From: Chrysopilus asiliformis
Taxonomy: Eukaryota; Arthropoda; Insecta; Diptera; Rhagionidae
Assembly: GCA_964034945.1 (NCBI GenBank)
Contig: OZ035962.1
Span: 112,717,234-112,781,233, forward strand
Reading direction: 5' to 3'
DNA length: 64,000 bases
Under the pieces are notes generated by a model. It did not search any database. It saw only the letters and a program-made list of their open reading frames with translations, and was not told the DNA's origin. This document shows positions 38,391 to 49,955 of this stretch, in pieces (within the stretch, counting starts at the first letter, position 1; each line of letters starts with the position of its first letter). A program made the position numbers and the translations under genes.

Positions 38391-39027
38391 GTACCAGGAA
38401 GACCGAGCCATGCTCGGCGAGCATCCCACTTTTGCTGATTTTTGGGGAAAAACTAAATTCACATTATCTTTACAGAGCTTTTCCAGAGTTTTTAAATTCC
38501 CGACCTAGAAAGCTAGAACTAAAACTAACGCGCGATAACAAAATTTCATAGAAATCGGTTGAGTGGTTATTGAGTAGTCGCTGTCACCGATTTTTGAAAC
38601 GTTGTTTTGAGACACCAGGTGAGGGGTATCGATAAGAGGGAAAAGCCAGGTTTGTAGTGGAAAAATCGAAAGCCCTTAGCCCCCTTAGTAATACTGTAAA
38701 GTTTCATTAAGATCGGACCACCCAATTTGAAGATACCAGGCGCGGGGTATCGAGGGGAGGGAAAAGTCAGGTTTGTAGGGGAAAAATCGAAAGCCCCTAG
38801 CCCCCTTAGTAATACTGTAAAGTTTCATTAAGATAGGACCACCCAATTCGAAGATACCTGGCGAGGGGTATCGAAGGGGAATTTTCTCAGAGGTGAGACC
38901 TATCTAGATCGGTTTTTTGTCCCCGAAAATCTCTAACCCCCAAGTTTCGTGAAAATCGTTAGGCGGGTTTTCGAGATCGTTTGTGCAGACAGACAGACAG
39001 ACATTCCTCGTATTATATTATAGGATT
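38391..39027 (+). repeat. Probable dispersed repeat with 121-bp internal tandem units
   Basis: A block less AT-rich than its surroundings begins near TACCAGGAAGACCGAGCCAT and ends in (CAGA)n followed by TCGTATTATATTATAGG. Inside, a 121-bp unit is repeated at 38615, 38736 and, partly, 38857 (CCAGGYGMGGGGTATCGA...). The (CAGA)n tail and the AATCGGTTGAGTGGTT-type wording resemble the Helitron-like repeats elsewhere in the window, but no second copy is present here. Confidence 0.5.
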
Positions 39028-41718
39028 TACTCCGAGAATCTTGGAAAATATATAAAAATTGAACTATAATACTCGTATGTATAACCAATTTTTTTTATTG
39101 TATAAATTTTACGACTTTTATGATTTTGGTGAAATAATAATTGCTACTGTCTACTAGACTCGAGAGTTTGTGGTAATTCTTTCCGATTTTTTTAAAAATA
39201 TTTTCTGAATTGAAATCGATATGGACAATAAAACATATAAATGGTATGCATCGAAAGTAAATCGCTTTCAGTATTCTACGAGTACCAATTACGTGAATAT
39301 CGTGTATCTCTATATTATAAGATATGCACTATATGTTTGTAATGATGAATCATAGCGTTCTCATAATTTGTCGTATTATGTGGCAGTGATGACACGAAAC
39401 AGTCCCACCTCATGCCTGGTAAATATATCGATCGGATAGGTACCAAAATGCATTCACATTAACTAAAAATAGATCACATTGCCGTAGAAGTGTAAACATT
39501 CAACATTTAAATATGAGATTTTTATTTATCGTAAATATATCTAAAAATATTTATTCGATAAAATGTGGATGCTGACGGTTTGAAATCATTAAACGATTAT
39601 GCAACCGAATTCACCTGTATCAGGTGTAAAATTTATTATTATATATTTAAAAAAACGTATTTTCCCTCTCTTTAGTGTAAAAATATTTTAAAATATCTCG
39701 TGTATTTTCCTTCTCGTAAATTATATTCACATATATATATGTCACGACTGTCGAATTTATTTTCATTTACGAGGAAAAGAATTATACTTTGATCCAATTT
39801 ATGTGATTATTATTATTAAAATTTCTTAATTCTTTTTTCGCTGTTTCTTGTACTGATGATGTTGCTTCTGCTGCTTATGTTACTTGATAGATGGCGTTGT
39901 TTTTTCTTCATTTTTCGGTTTTGGGTTTTAAAATGAATTCTGCAGGAGACATTCGTTACGAAGTGTATCCATCTATGATATCCAATATGATGGCTTTTTT
40001 AAAAATAAAACTTGGGGAAAGAAGAAATGTGAGCCAGAAAAGATTTCTCGTTTTAATTTGTAAAAAAAAATTTGAAGAAAATTTTTTGGAAAATGTGACA
40101 TAGTTTCAGCTCAACGGCTCGAATGAAAGAAGAATCTCACCGCCAATGTTTCACTTCGAAAATATGATGAAGGCGTTTCTCATATGATTATAAACTATAC
40201 TCATAGTTAGATGCGGTTGTCGAGTCGGTATTCTGTTCTGTTTTTAGATGTGATATTTCCAACGTTAAATCTTGACCAACCCATCCATATATTCGATTAG
40301 AAATTGCGGGAATTTTCATCGGAAAGTTTTTTAATACTCACATTGACAGGTCGATCGATATGTAAAATATGAAATTTATTGTCTTCTGACGTGGATTTTG
40401 ACGTGGCCAATGGGAATTTAGACGTTGATATACGCAACATTTTCTTAAATCAGTTTCTGACTCACCCTTACACGATACGGACTGAAGAATATCGTTACCA
40501 CCCACTCAATCAGGTGGACAGAGTTTTTTACATTTCCATATCATTAAAATCTAGTTGTATTAGTCATTAGAGATTTCTCCAAATTTTCCGACATTTTTTC
40601 ATCTCTTTTTTTTCATTTCCTCATTTTTGCCTATTTTCGTCTACTGTTTTTGAATATTCTAAAAACGGATCAGAAAGTTGGCGAGTTGGTATCGCTTTTT
40701 TAAAGATAATAAAAGTCCATCATGTTGGGGTGAACTCAAAGATTTAAGACACGATCGGAGCAACATTCGGGGCGAGGGAGGAAAAGATGAAAATACTTTT
40801 CCTTTAATCATCGTTTAATAATTTCAATACAAAACTGTAGTTTCCCAAGAGAAAATACTTTTGTTGCCTTTAAAAAAGGTGGGATCATCGTTTGCATGTG
40901 GCTTCGATGGTGAACAGCTGTAGTTATGTTTGTGTCTCTTCATATTAAATTTTGTTGGAATTGTATCGTTTGCTGGCACGACATTTGAAAAATAGTTTCA
41001 CATTCAATTTTATATAAAACCGCATTCGAAAAAAAACTACACCTAAAATTAGATTATTGAAATAGTGAGTGGAGGAATTTTCGAATTGCATTTTTATATC
41101 TAATTGGTTTGAGTTAATATTAATTTGCTGATTTTTGAGTACACCAAAATCCCACGCAAATTTTACTATAGTTAAATTTTATAAAACATGACAGTGGTGT
41201 TTAATTAATTTAATTAGATACTTTGGCTAGCATTCCATATTCAATTATAATAATGTTGCACTTTATTATTTTAAATATTTCTCCTATTTTACTTCTCGGT
41301 AATTTGATTTTATGCAGAATTTAATAGCAAGTTTAATCGAAAATGGTGAAATCGCTTTTGAACTTTACAAGGACTTTATAATTTTTTTTCGCTAAACATT
41401 TAAAAGGAAGAAAAATAAGGACAAAACTGCCCAACAGACTTCTGTGTGCACTCAAAAAAAGGTTATTTTCTTGAAAACAAAATTTTTGGTCACATGAAAA
41501 CATCTTAAAAATATTGTAATGAATACAGAAATTCTGTTAAATAAAACTCCGACCAAAATGTCAACTAAATATTCGTGGGTATTTTTATATGAATTTAAAT
41601 AAACTGTTTATATAAACTTAAAAAAAATCAAGTGAAACAATTTGATTTAAATTAATTAAAAAAAAAATTGAAATTCTACAAATAATAAACATTTTAAAGC
41701 AGTTTTTCGCATTAGGTT
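39028..41718. other. Intergenic, no gene seen
   Basis: This is AT-rich DNA with only short, featureless reading frames. No RNA gene or repeat with internal structure was recognised. Confidence 0.4.
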
Positions 41719-41726
41719 CTTTACTA

Positions 41727-42104
41727 CAGCGATTCTCAACCTGTGGGGCGCGCTCCCTAGGGGGGCGTGAGTACATTTAAGGTGGGGCGCCAGCATATCC
41801 AAGAGAAAATATTTAAAAAAGTTGATTAACTGACTGAAAGGAAAGTACACATACACATGCAAAACAAAATACATTTCGACATAATATTTAATAATTAACT
41901 TATTAACAACTTACTAAATTAAAAACAAATTTAATAATTATTAGTGACTTCCTTGGGCCTGTCGTGCAGAGCAAAGTCTTTCGAAGGAAGGCTTAATCTT
42001 AGATAGACACTCTAGATAGACATACATTTTATTGTATGCAGGGGGCGCGATGAAAATTATGATTGAAAATCGGGCCGCGAATACTTAAAGGTTGAGAAAC
42101 GCTG
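41727..42104. mobile_element. Non-autonomous hAT element with 8-bp target duplication
   Basis: The termini CAGCGATTCTCAACCTGTGG and GGTTGAGAAACGCTG are the common CAGNGGTTCTCAACC-type hAT ends. Direct repeats CTTTACTA flank it at 41719-41726 and 42105-42112, the 8-bp duplication expected for hAT. Length is 378 bp. There is no transposase. Confidence 0.88.
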
Positions 42105-42109
42105 CTTTA

Positions 42110-42494
42110 CTAGCTTGCATACCCGTCGTTGCCGGGTTAAGCTTTTTGTCTAAGTTTTAGAATACGAAGAAAACCATAAAGAACTTAAAAACTTTTTAAT
42201 TGGTCTATGTTGGGGCTGGACCCCCGACGAACATCTATGCCGAATTTCAGGCCAATCGGTTCAGTAGTTTCCCCGCGAAAGAGTAACATAGAGGGAAAAG
42301 TAAGTTTCGTGATGACTTTACCCCCTCCCCTTACTCCCCCCACCCCTCGCGCTACTTTTCCGTATATCTATATTAGAACCAGAACTAACACAGACACTCA
42401 TGTCAAATTTCAAGTCAATCGGTTCAGCCCTTTTTTCGTGAAAGAGGAACAGACAGACAGACAGACACCAACTCATTTTTATATATTAGTATGA
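42110..42494 (-). mobile_element. Short non-autonomous Helitron, copy 3
   Basis: It reads in reverse: CTAGCTTGCATACCCGTCGT at the left and TATTAGTATGA at the right. Its terminal CTA is included in the target duplication of the adjacent hAT element. Two internal units are present, and a (CAGA)n tract is near 42451. Confidence 0.82.
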
Positions 42495-44415
42495 TATGAT
42501 AAGAATTAATCATCAGAAACAACAACTAGGGCTTTTTGAGGTCGTTGATCAGGATTTCGACGCCAACATTTTGAAGATCTTCAAGTGATAACGCCATTCT
42601 TTTTTTCATTTTGCTTCTGGGAAAATTTGACAAAAGTTTTTATGGAAACAGCTTCGCTACACAAATCTAACAACAAAAAGGCTTTCCCGACGCACACCCA
42701 TTTTAAATTTACCCCAATGAACTCCAGCAGTTTGTATTTTTTTTATGTGTTTTTAAATTCGCAATTTTGTTCAAATAATTTCCTCCACCAATTGAATGGC
42801 GAAAACGAGATCCAAATCGGTTCAGTGGATCAAAAGTTTTGTGGAAAGGACAAACAAACACACTACCACCCCAAACTCATATACCCTCTACGTCCCGTTG
42901 GGGGTACAGATGTAAATATTTTTTATCAAAATGTAAAATGTAAATAAAATAATGCTGGATTGGTTGTCACAGAATATTTTAAAACATTCGAAGCAAAAGA
43001 TTCTAGAATGTAGTTTTTTTTTCTCTGAAATCGCAATATAAAATGTCAGGTTGGAATTCCAGTTAATGTACATTGAGGAAATTTTCTTTGATATGCGAAA
43101 AATGGTGCCCAACCGAAACTCTTTTTTAGGTCGAAACTGAAACTTCGATCGGGCATTAGCAAAAAATAAATTTGGAAAACAATTATTTTAAAAACATGTT
43201 GTTTATTTAATTTAATGGGAAAAACACGCTTATAATACGTAAACATAATGTATAATCTAGCACTTAAATCAAAATCTAAATAAAACTTTAAAATTACACA
43301 AAAATTTAATTTTGTAAAAAACAAACTTGTTTCAAAAAACAAAAAAATCTTTTACTGTCAAATATACTCTATATTTTTCATCAAAATCATGGTCAGATTA
43401 TCATTTTAAATAAACAATAGTCCACTTTTGTAAAACACAAAAAAAAAAGTTATGCGAACGTGAAGTCAGTAAGACGTCATGCTCTAAAAATAAATTTTGA
43501 AAATAATTTTGTTGCTAATGTTTACGAATCTCCATGGAAATAATTTGAAAAACGAGAAAATATCAAATTAAAAAAAGCAAGTATTTTAATTCGAAGTGTT
43601 TATCCTTGAAAACCGACAAAGTGGCGTCGAAGAATTTTTCTCGAAAAATTAGGAACTGAGAGATTGAAAAAAAAAACTTTACTGGCACCATCTGTCGGTG
43701 AAAAGCTAAAACAGTTTTATCATACTTTTCCAAGCTTTTCGCTATTTTCCCGTTACAATCTGGATCAATAAATATATTTTCTAAATAAAAAATTAAATCA
43801 ATTGAGCTTTTCCTCCAAGTTGAAAAACCCCTCAACATTTCGTTTGGATGAAAATTCTATTCCGACGTTTCTTATGAAGCTAATGGAAATGTAAACAATT
43901 TTCGCAATTATTAATGTTGTTTATATTTTTGGAAACTTTTGGCGAGAAGTTGGTATTTGTTACTTTTTATACATCTTCGCATGAAAAGCGATGAAATCTA
44001 TTTTGGGTGGAACGATGTCATTGGGGAAAATTTTCAAATTATCTCAATGATGTGTATTTTTAATGGACACGGACATATTAGGCTACAAAATTGGTTGGAT
44101 GCGAGAACATTTTTCATATAATTATGAATGATTTAAATATGATTTTGGAAAACAAATGAAAATTTTGTTGTTTGAAATAAAATTCAGGGGATTTTCTTGT
44201 TTTTTTTTTTGAGTGTTTTTTTTAATATACGTATATTTAAAAAATAACAAAATCAAATAAATAAAGTATTTCGTTCACATTTTAACATAATAGAAAAGGG
44301 CTTAATGATATAATAAATGTAAATGGTAATTTATACAATAAGAATTTTGCGAAAAGTATATCATGATCATGTTTTAAATAAAAACGCTCCTAGATTAACT
44401 GTTGTTTTCAGGAAT
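42495..44415. other. Intergenic with a degenerate repeat fragment; Mp20 3' flank
   Basis: Bases at about 42600-42900 contain wording typical of old Helitron-like repeats (GAGATCCAAATCGGTTCAGT, GGACAAACAAAC). The remainder is AT-rich, with no recognisable gene. The last part is probably the Mp20 3' UTR. Confidence 0.35.
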
Positions 44416-45216
44416 TTACTTTCCGAGCAAAATCTTACGGCCAGCACCAATATTTTGGCCAGCCTGTGTGGCGCCCTTGTTAGAACCAGCTTGGAGCCCA
44501 ATGACAGTTTGTCCAGCTTTAAGTTGTTCTTCGGTGAAGTCACGTTTGCACTCATCAGCTGGCTTGGGTCCCAAATTTGGTCCTGTCCATTCTGGGTGTT
44601 TGTATGTCTAGAGAATTTTCAAGGGAATTTATTAAAATGTTTTATAATGGTTTCCGAGATTTTCAACTTACAGCACGGCCCAAAGCCATAATTGTGTTGG
44701 TTACGGTGGCAATGTCCTTCTTCTCATATAAGTCAACCGTTTGGAAGACATCAACATCAGCAACGCCGTAAGTTTTAAGGGCGGCTTGGAAGTTATTGAT
44801 GTTCTCCATCATCTTGAATTGACCACCAGATTCGTTGACCTTAGGGACTGCATTGGGTTGCAATTTATTGATCAAACGGCAGAGGACAATACCGTCCTTC
44901 AAGACATCTTCATAGAGATGACCAGCTGGGAATTTCCATCCAAGAACAGTTTCAACCCATTCCTGGGCTTGTTTGTCCATTTCTAGGTCACGCTTTCCAG
45001 CGATCTACAAAAATTTTTGAAAATATAAACCTCCATTACTATCACTCCTATTTAATCCAAGACTAGATTTTAGATTCCACAAAAAAATTCACGTTCCAAA
45101 TTTAATAATTTTTAAATATTAACCACTTTTTAATTATTAAAATCACTATTTTGCACTTTGAAATAGTTTAAAACTATTTTTTTTACCTTGGCACGAACGG
45201 CACGTTCCAAAGACAT
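44416..45216 (-). CDS. Mp20: Muscle protein 20 (calponin/transgelin family), 184 aa, 3 exons
   Basis: Mp20 is an actin-binding protein of synchronous muscle. Minus-strand exons are 45216-45187, 45004-44672 and 44607-44416; all junctions fall between codons. The product is 184 aa, the length I recall for the Drosophila protein. A calponin-homology domain spans about residues 20-125 ([42 protein letters not shown]). A single calponin repeat at about 157-180 reads [16 protein letters not shown]. The first exon codes only [10 protein letters not shown], typical of this family. A TATA/initiator promoter is visible about 95 bp upstream. No anomaly was seen. Confidence 0.95.
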
Positions 45217-45307
45217 TTTTATTGAATTTGAATTTTTTGTCTGTTAAATTTCGCAAAGAAAACGTTCCTCTGGTCAAGTGATCAACACTGAGCGGGCTGT
45301 ACTTGTG

Positions 45308-45346
45308 AACTGATGGAAAGGCAACCGGCACCAGGACACTTATAAG
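45308..45346 (-). promoter_or_regulatory. Mp20 core promoter: TATA box and initiator
   Basis: On the minus strand CTTATAAG (45346-45339) is followed about 30 bases later by TCAGTT (45313-45308), a match to the arthropod TCAGTY initiator. The spacing is right for a TATA/Inr pair and predicts a 5' UTR of about 95 bases before the Mp20 ATG, without an intron. Confidence 0.6.
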
Positions 45347-47261
45347 CCTCGTAGTGACTACATTCGAAACTTCGCGAATCCGCTCCATACATGATTTTTC
45401 GTTCCGTAATCGGACATTGTGTGGGCGGATGTGGTCTTTACTATGTTCGTTACGCACACAATTGCAGAGAGACGCGGAAGGGGTTGTAGATCGCGATCAC
45501 ATAAAATAGTCGTTAATCGGCGGGCGATTTTGAATTTTCGAATGTGGAAAAGTGTGAAAAAGCGTGTCAGTGGTTGAGTGGATCATATCCAATGTATAGA
45601 TCACGTTCATCTACGGTTGTGGCATGATGAGGATCGATTCGTAAACGTAAAAATAAATCAGAATTCATCGTCGATGGAATTTGTTTTTTGTTGGAAGTGG
45701 CAAATGCTTGGTACCCTTGAAAAATCAACCCACGATCTTGATATTTATTATTAAAAAACCACCATAAATTCTTAATTTTTTTCTGATTTCATGTTATTTT
45801 ACTTATCGTGACGAAGAGTCTCAACAACATGATCACTTTTTTCGGTCACTGGAGTAGAAAGGAGGTGAAGAGAAAATACTTATTGCCAAAAAAAAATATC
45901 ATTCGACGATGAGGAAAATAGAAATGGGGGATGATATCAATTTTATGCCTCGTATAAAATGAAAGTAAATCGAATTTTAATTTTATGCTATGAGATAATT
46001 AATTAACAACATCTATAATATAATTGATTTACAATATAAATTTATGAATGTATTGGTTGTAAAAATTCGTGACCTTATTATTTCATTCAAATGGAAAGCA
46101 TATCCAACTTTGTTGAAAATTTTTGGTTTCCGCCGAATTTGATTTAATTTCTCTCCTGTTTTCTTAAATAAATTGAAATTTCTGAGGCAAGAATTGATTT
46201 TGCGGAAAAACAAGAAAATATGAATTATATTATATTTATATCATACGAAATTAAATTTAGGGCGAAATTCAGTTTAGTGTTAATTTTTGTGAAAACAAGG
46301 ATTTTTTTTTGAATGATTTACTATAAAATGTTATCAAATGACATTTTTGGTAATTTAACATTGCGATGTTTATGCTTATTTCCTTATCGTATAACAAAAT
46401 GATAAGAAGATTATTTTTTTCCTCCCAATCATCAAAATCAACCCTTAAAAGCGAATATTCACGGCTTTGCAGTGTAAAAACGCTAGTGGCGTCACTGCAA
46501 GTTTTGCCCATTTCTTCCTTCGCCTCCTATCCGGTAATTTGTTGCGTGCCCCTGAACATCTAAGTCTTCTATTAATCCTCTTTTGACGATGGAAAATTCA
46601 AGGACATGTTGGAGGACACGAAAAATTTGCAGACATTTTTTTCAGTGGACCGATATATTTCAGGGAACCGAGATTTTTCAGCGGACCCAGGTGTAATTTC
46701 TTACGAAACATTTATGGACGCAGATTTTATATTTAGGGATATTGAATTGGGTGACCGCGGCGCTTGACCGGGTCATCTGTAAATCTTTGTTAGGCAGGCC
46801 TATACGGGACGGGACACCCAGTTGTTGCGGCGTTGATGATGATCATATTGATGACCATGGCTTTTGACAAATGAGTCAATGCAAAGAGGTCAGTTGTAGA
46901 AAAATGGATAGTGTTGTAGTCGCCGAATTCAATTTCTGGCAAAAAAAAATTTACCGCACTCAAAAAGCGAGGAAAAATATTTTAAATATGTGTCATTTTG
47001 TCATATTTTTTATGTGTTTTTTTTATCACCGGGACACCGGAAAATTCATGTTAACAACAGAATCTTCTTTGTTATTAAATATTATTTTGAAATAATAAAC
47101 TTTAAAGTTTTACATTGGAATAGAGAAAGAAACATTACAGAAGAGACAACAAAAAAATAGTTTTACACAATGCATGAACATTTGTTTTTTTCTTTGCCTT
47201 TATCAGCCTTAAATCAGTTTTACACAATCTTGGTTGTATGTCTGATATTTTTCCATTTGCT
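45347..47261. other. Intergenic upstream of Mp20
   Basis: No gene is recognised. A short GC-rich block near 46740-46870 differs from its surroundings and could be a remnant of an old element, but no domain could be read from it. Confidence 0.35.
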
Positions 47262-47533
47262 CACTCTGAAAAATGGAGGCTAACTCGACGACCTACATAC
47301 GGCGTAATTGGCCTCGGGCAGGCGCGCGTTCGCCTGCATGTGAGCAAGTAAAACTGAGTTGACCTGTGGTCGGAGAAATTCTGAAATTAAGCCACCAGCA
47401 GGTGAAGTAGGGCATTGGGAGCTGCACGAGTTGACCTTAGATAGGTTAACTCTGACCGCTAGCTGGCTTACAGAAACCTCTGTAAGGTCAGAGTTAACCT
47501 GACAAAAAGTTGACCTGAACATTTTTCTGAGTG
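47262..47533. mobile_element. MITE with CACTCHGAAAAATG termini, copy 1
   Basis: The left CACTCTGAAAAATG and right CATTTTTCTGAGTG are inverted. The interior contains repeated TTGACCT, GGTTAACTCTGACC and its complement. A diverged relative starts at 60281. Length is 272 bp, with no meaningful ORF. Confidence 0.65.
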
Positions 47534-48380
47534 CTTGTGAATCTGTGAACGCAAAAATTCGTAAAGGAAATTAGCTGGAAAAGTAAAATTTGATATGTTT
47601 TTACAATAATATTCGTGAACTTGCTTAAAATACTAAAAATGCAATAACCAACAAAATTTTAGTTTAATATAATTTTAATATTTACAACTTTATTTTAAGG
47701 ATATTTACTGTTCACATACATAAACTTATGTACTTAACTTACTTAAATCTCTAAGATAAAATAAATTTTCATATTCTAAATTTCAAACATAATTTTAAAA
47801 AAAACTATTTAAGTGGATAAATCTAAAAAAATTGATCAAAATTTTATTTTTGGTTTGAATTTTATTTTACACATTTTCTCTTAAACATTTTAAAGTCTTT
47901 CCAAAAAAGAAGGAATTGCAAAAATTCCCTTCTCAATATTTTCAACTGGATTCTAGTTATTGTGTATATACTCGTATAATATATGTGTATATATAATTTT
48001 TTAAATCCTTTTCAAATTTTTGCAAAACATTCATCCAACATATTTAATACTCGCTTAGAATTCACACTTGAGTGAAATTTCGACTATTTACTATTTTGAC
48101 GTACTGGATTTTATAACATCCGTAATTCGTATACGTGCAAAATGCAACAGGATTACCCTATTAGGCATACAAAATCCTGGCAAAAGGGACCTGATTTTTT
48201 TTTTGGCTTAAAAGTTTTGTTTTTCAAAACTTTCTTGTTTTGAAAAATTCTTTTCTGGATTTCAAATGGACGTTTGGTGAGGTGATCGCTTATTAATGTG
48301 TCTGTGTTATTTTTTTTTTCTAGATTTTCTAGATTTTACATAAAATTTTATAATTGCGATGCCATGAAGTCGTATAGAGA
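47534..48380. other. 3' flank of the homeobox gene
   Basis: This AT-rich stretch lies downstream of the homeobox stop codon on the minus strand and probably includes the 3' UTR. No other gene is seen. Confidence 0.4.
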
Positions 48381-49395
48381 TTAGAATAAGTGATTAGTAG
48401 TAGCTGTAGGCTTACTAATACCTCCAAGTGGATCTAAAAGGTATCCAGATCCGCCGGTAGCACTCAATAATGAGGAAAATGGCGATGAGAGGGCGGCAGC
48501 TGCAACGGCTGCATGGTGGGAGGGGTGATGTCCAAAACCACCCTGTTTACTTTGCAGTATTGAATTACACGAACCTGTCCACTTATTATTGTTGATATTC
48601 AAGTCATCACTTAATTTATCTGAAAAGAAAAGTTAAATTTTATATGTTCCTTTTTCGACTTTTTTTTTTTCAAATAATGGATTGAAATTGTTAGATTTAG
48701 CACCAACAAAAAAAATACCAGAAATCTGACACCCTTACACGTGAAAGGATAATACCTTAGCTTTTGCCATTTGATATTCAAACAAGAACCATTCACAGTA
48801 TAGACGAGTTTTTCCCTGTATTAGTGTTTAATTTCGCAAATTGGCTCTTAACGTTCATTTGTTTAAATTAGTGTCAACTCCAAGTGTCGCCTTGTTTTCA
48901 ATGAAGGCGAAAAGACGAAGAAAAATTTCTTCTATTTTTGTACAAGAAAATAACAAATAGATTTTGCTTTCGCATTGGATTATGTAATTTTTTTTACTGA
49001 ACCTCATCACAATTTATTTAAAGCATATACTGATTGTAATAAGTATAGGGTAAATAATAATTTTATTTTCCCAATTTTAATTTCAAATGATTGACAATCC
49101 CTTATTCAACCCAAAAGGAAAGTAGTTTTCTTAAGTGAATTTAAAAAAAGAGATTTTTACCATTTAAGGGTTTTAAATCCCCGTTGGAGTGATGCGATGA
49201 CGATGTACTGGAGTTCGGTGTTGTTGACACTGTCGAAAGCGGTGAACCGGGCTTCACATCCTTGGGTGTTGTATTCCCCGTTGATTTAGACTCACTTTTT
49301 ATGCTGCCTGAATCTCCTGAATTATTATTTGAAACCTTTTGCTGTGCTAGACGCTCCTGTTTTCGAAATTTTGCTCGTCTATTTTGAAACCATAC
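48381..49395 (-). CDS. Phox2: Paired-like homeobox protein, PHOX2 type, last two exons
   Basis: This is the 3' part of a homeodomain transcription factor. Minus-strand exons are 49395-49161 and 48619-48381, joined in phase, coding about 157 aa. The first begins inside homeodomain helix 3 with VWFQNRRAKFRKQER, at the intron position common to paired-like genes. The RAKFRKQER ending, with no RAKWRK and no OAR motif visible, points to PHOX2, a regulator of visceral/autonomic neurons in vertebrates. The rest is low complexity: Ser/Thr/Asn-rich, a His pair region, an alanine run and a glycine-rich tail ending NHLF. Exons for the N-terminus and the first two helices were not found up to 64000, so a long intron or truncation by the window edge is likely. 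The subfamily call rests on about 15 residues. Confidence 0.7.
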
Positions 49396-49639
49396 CTAAA
49401 AATTTTAAAGTGTGCGGTTTAGTAAACATTTTTTTATACTTGCAAAATCTGAACATCAAAAAATATTATTTATCAAAATATATTTTTATCTTTTATTGTG
49501 ACTTTCGATTGTGATGGTGTTGACGGACAGACAGACAGACGGACGGACACGGGAACTCAAAATCTTATGTCATGGTGAAGTTTATTTTTGTGTCCGTCGA
49601 TTGGTTCGTTACAAGCGGTGTACTAAATCTTATATACTA

Positions 49640-49955
49640 CTAGCTTGCATACCCGTCGTTGCCGGGTTAAGTTTTTTCAATTTTTTTTTATGGCTAAACT
49701 TCAGGCCAATCGGCTCCGGTAGTTTCCCCGCGAAAGGGTAACATAGAAGAAGAGCTAAGTTTCGAGATCACTTTACTCCTCCCCTAACTCCCCCCACCCC
49801 TCGCGCTACTTTTCCGTATGCCTATGTTGGAACCAGAAGTACCACAGACACTCATGCCAAATTTCAAGTCAATCGGTTCAGCAGTTTTGCGTGAAAGAGG
49901 AACAGACAGACAGACAGACAGACACCAACTCATTTTTATATAAATATTAGTATGA
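49640..49955 (-). mobile_element. Short non-autonomous Helitron, copy 4
   Basis: It reads in reverse, CTAGCTTGCATACCCGTCGT to TTAGTATGA, with a (CAGA)n tract near 49905. It lies just upstream of the last homeobox-gene exons. A short GACGGACAGACAGACAGACG tract beside it (49523) may be the remnant of another element. Confidence 0.82.

Noticed and set aside
46740..46870. GC-rich block as a possible retroelement remnant
   Set aside because: No reverse transcriptase, RNase H or gag motif could be read in any frame.
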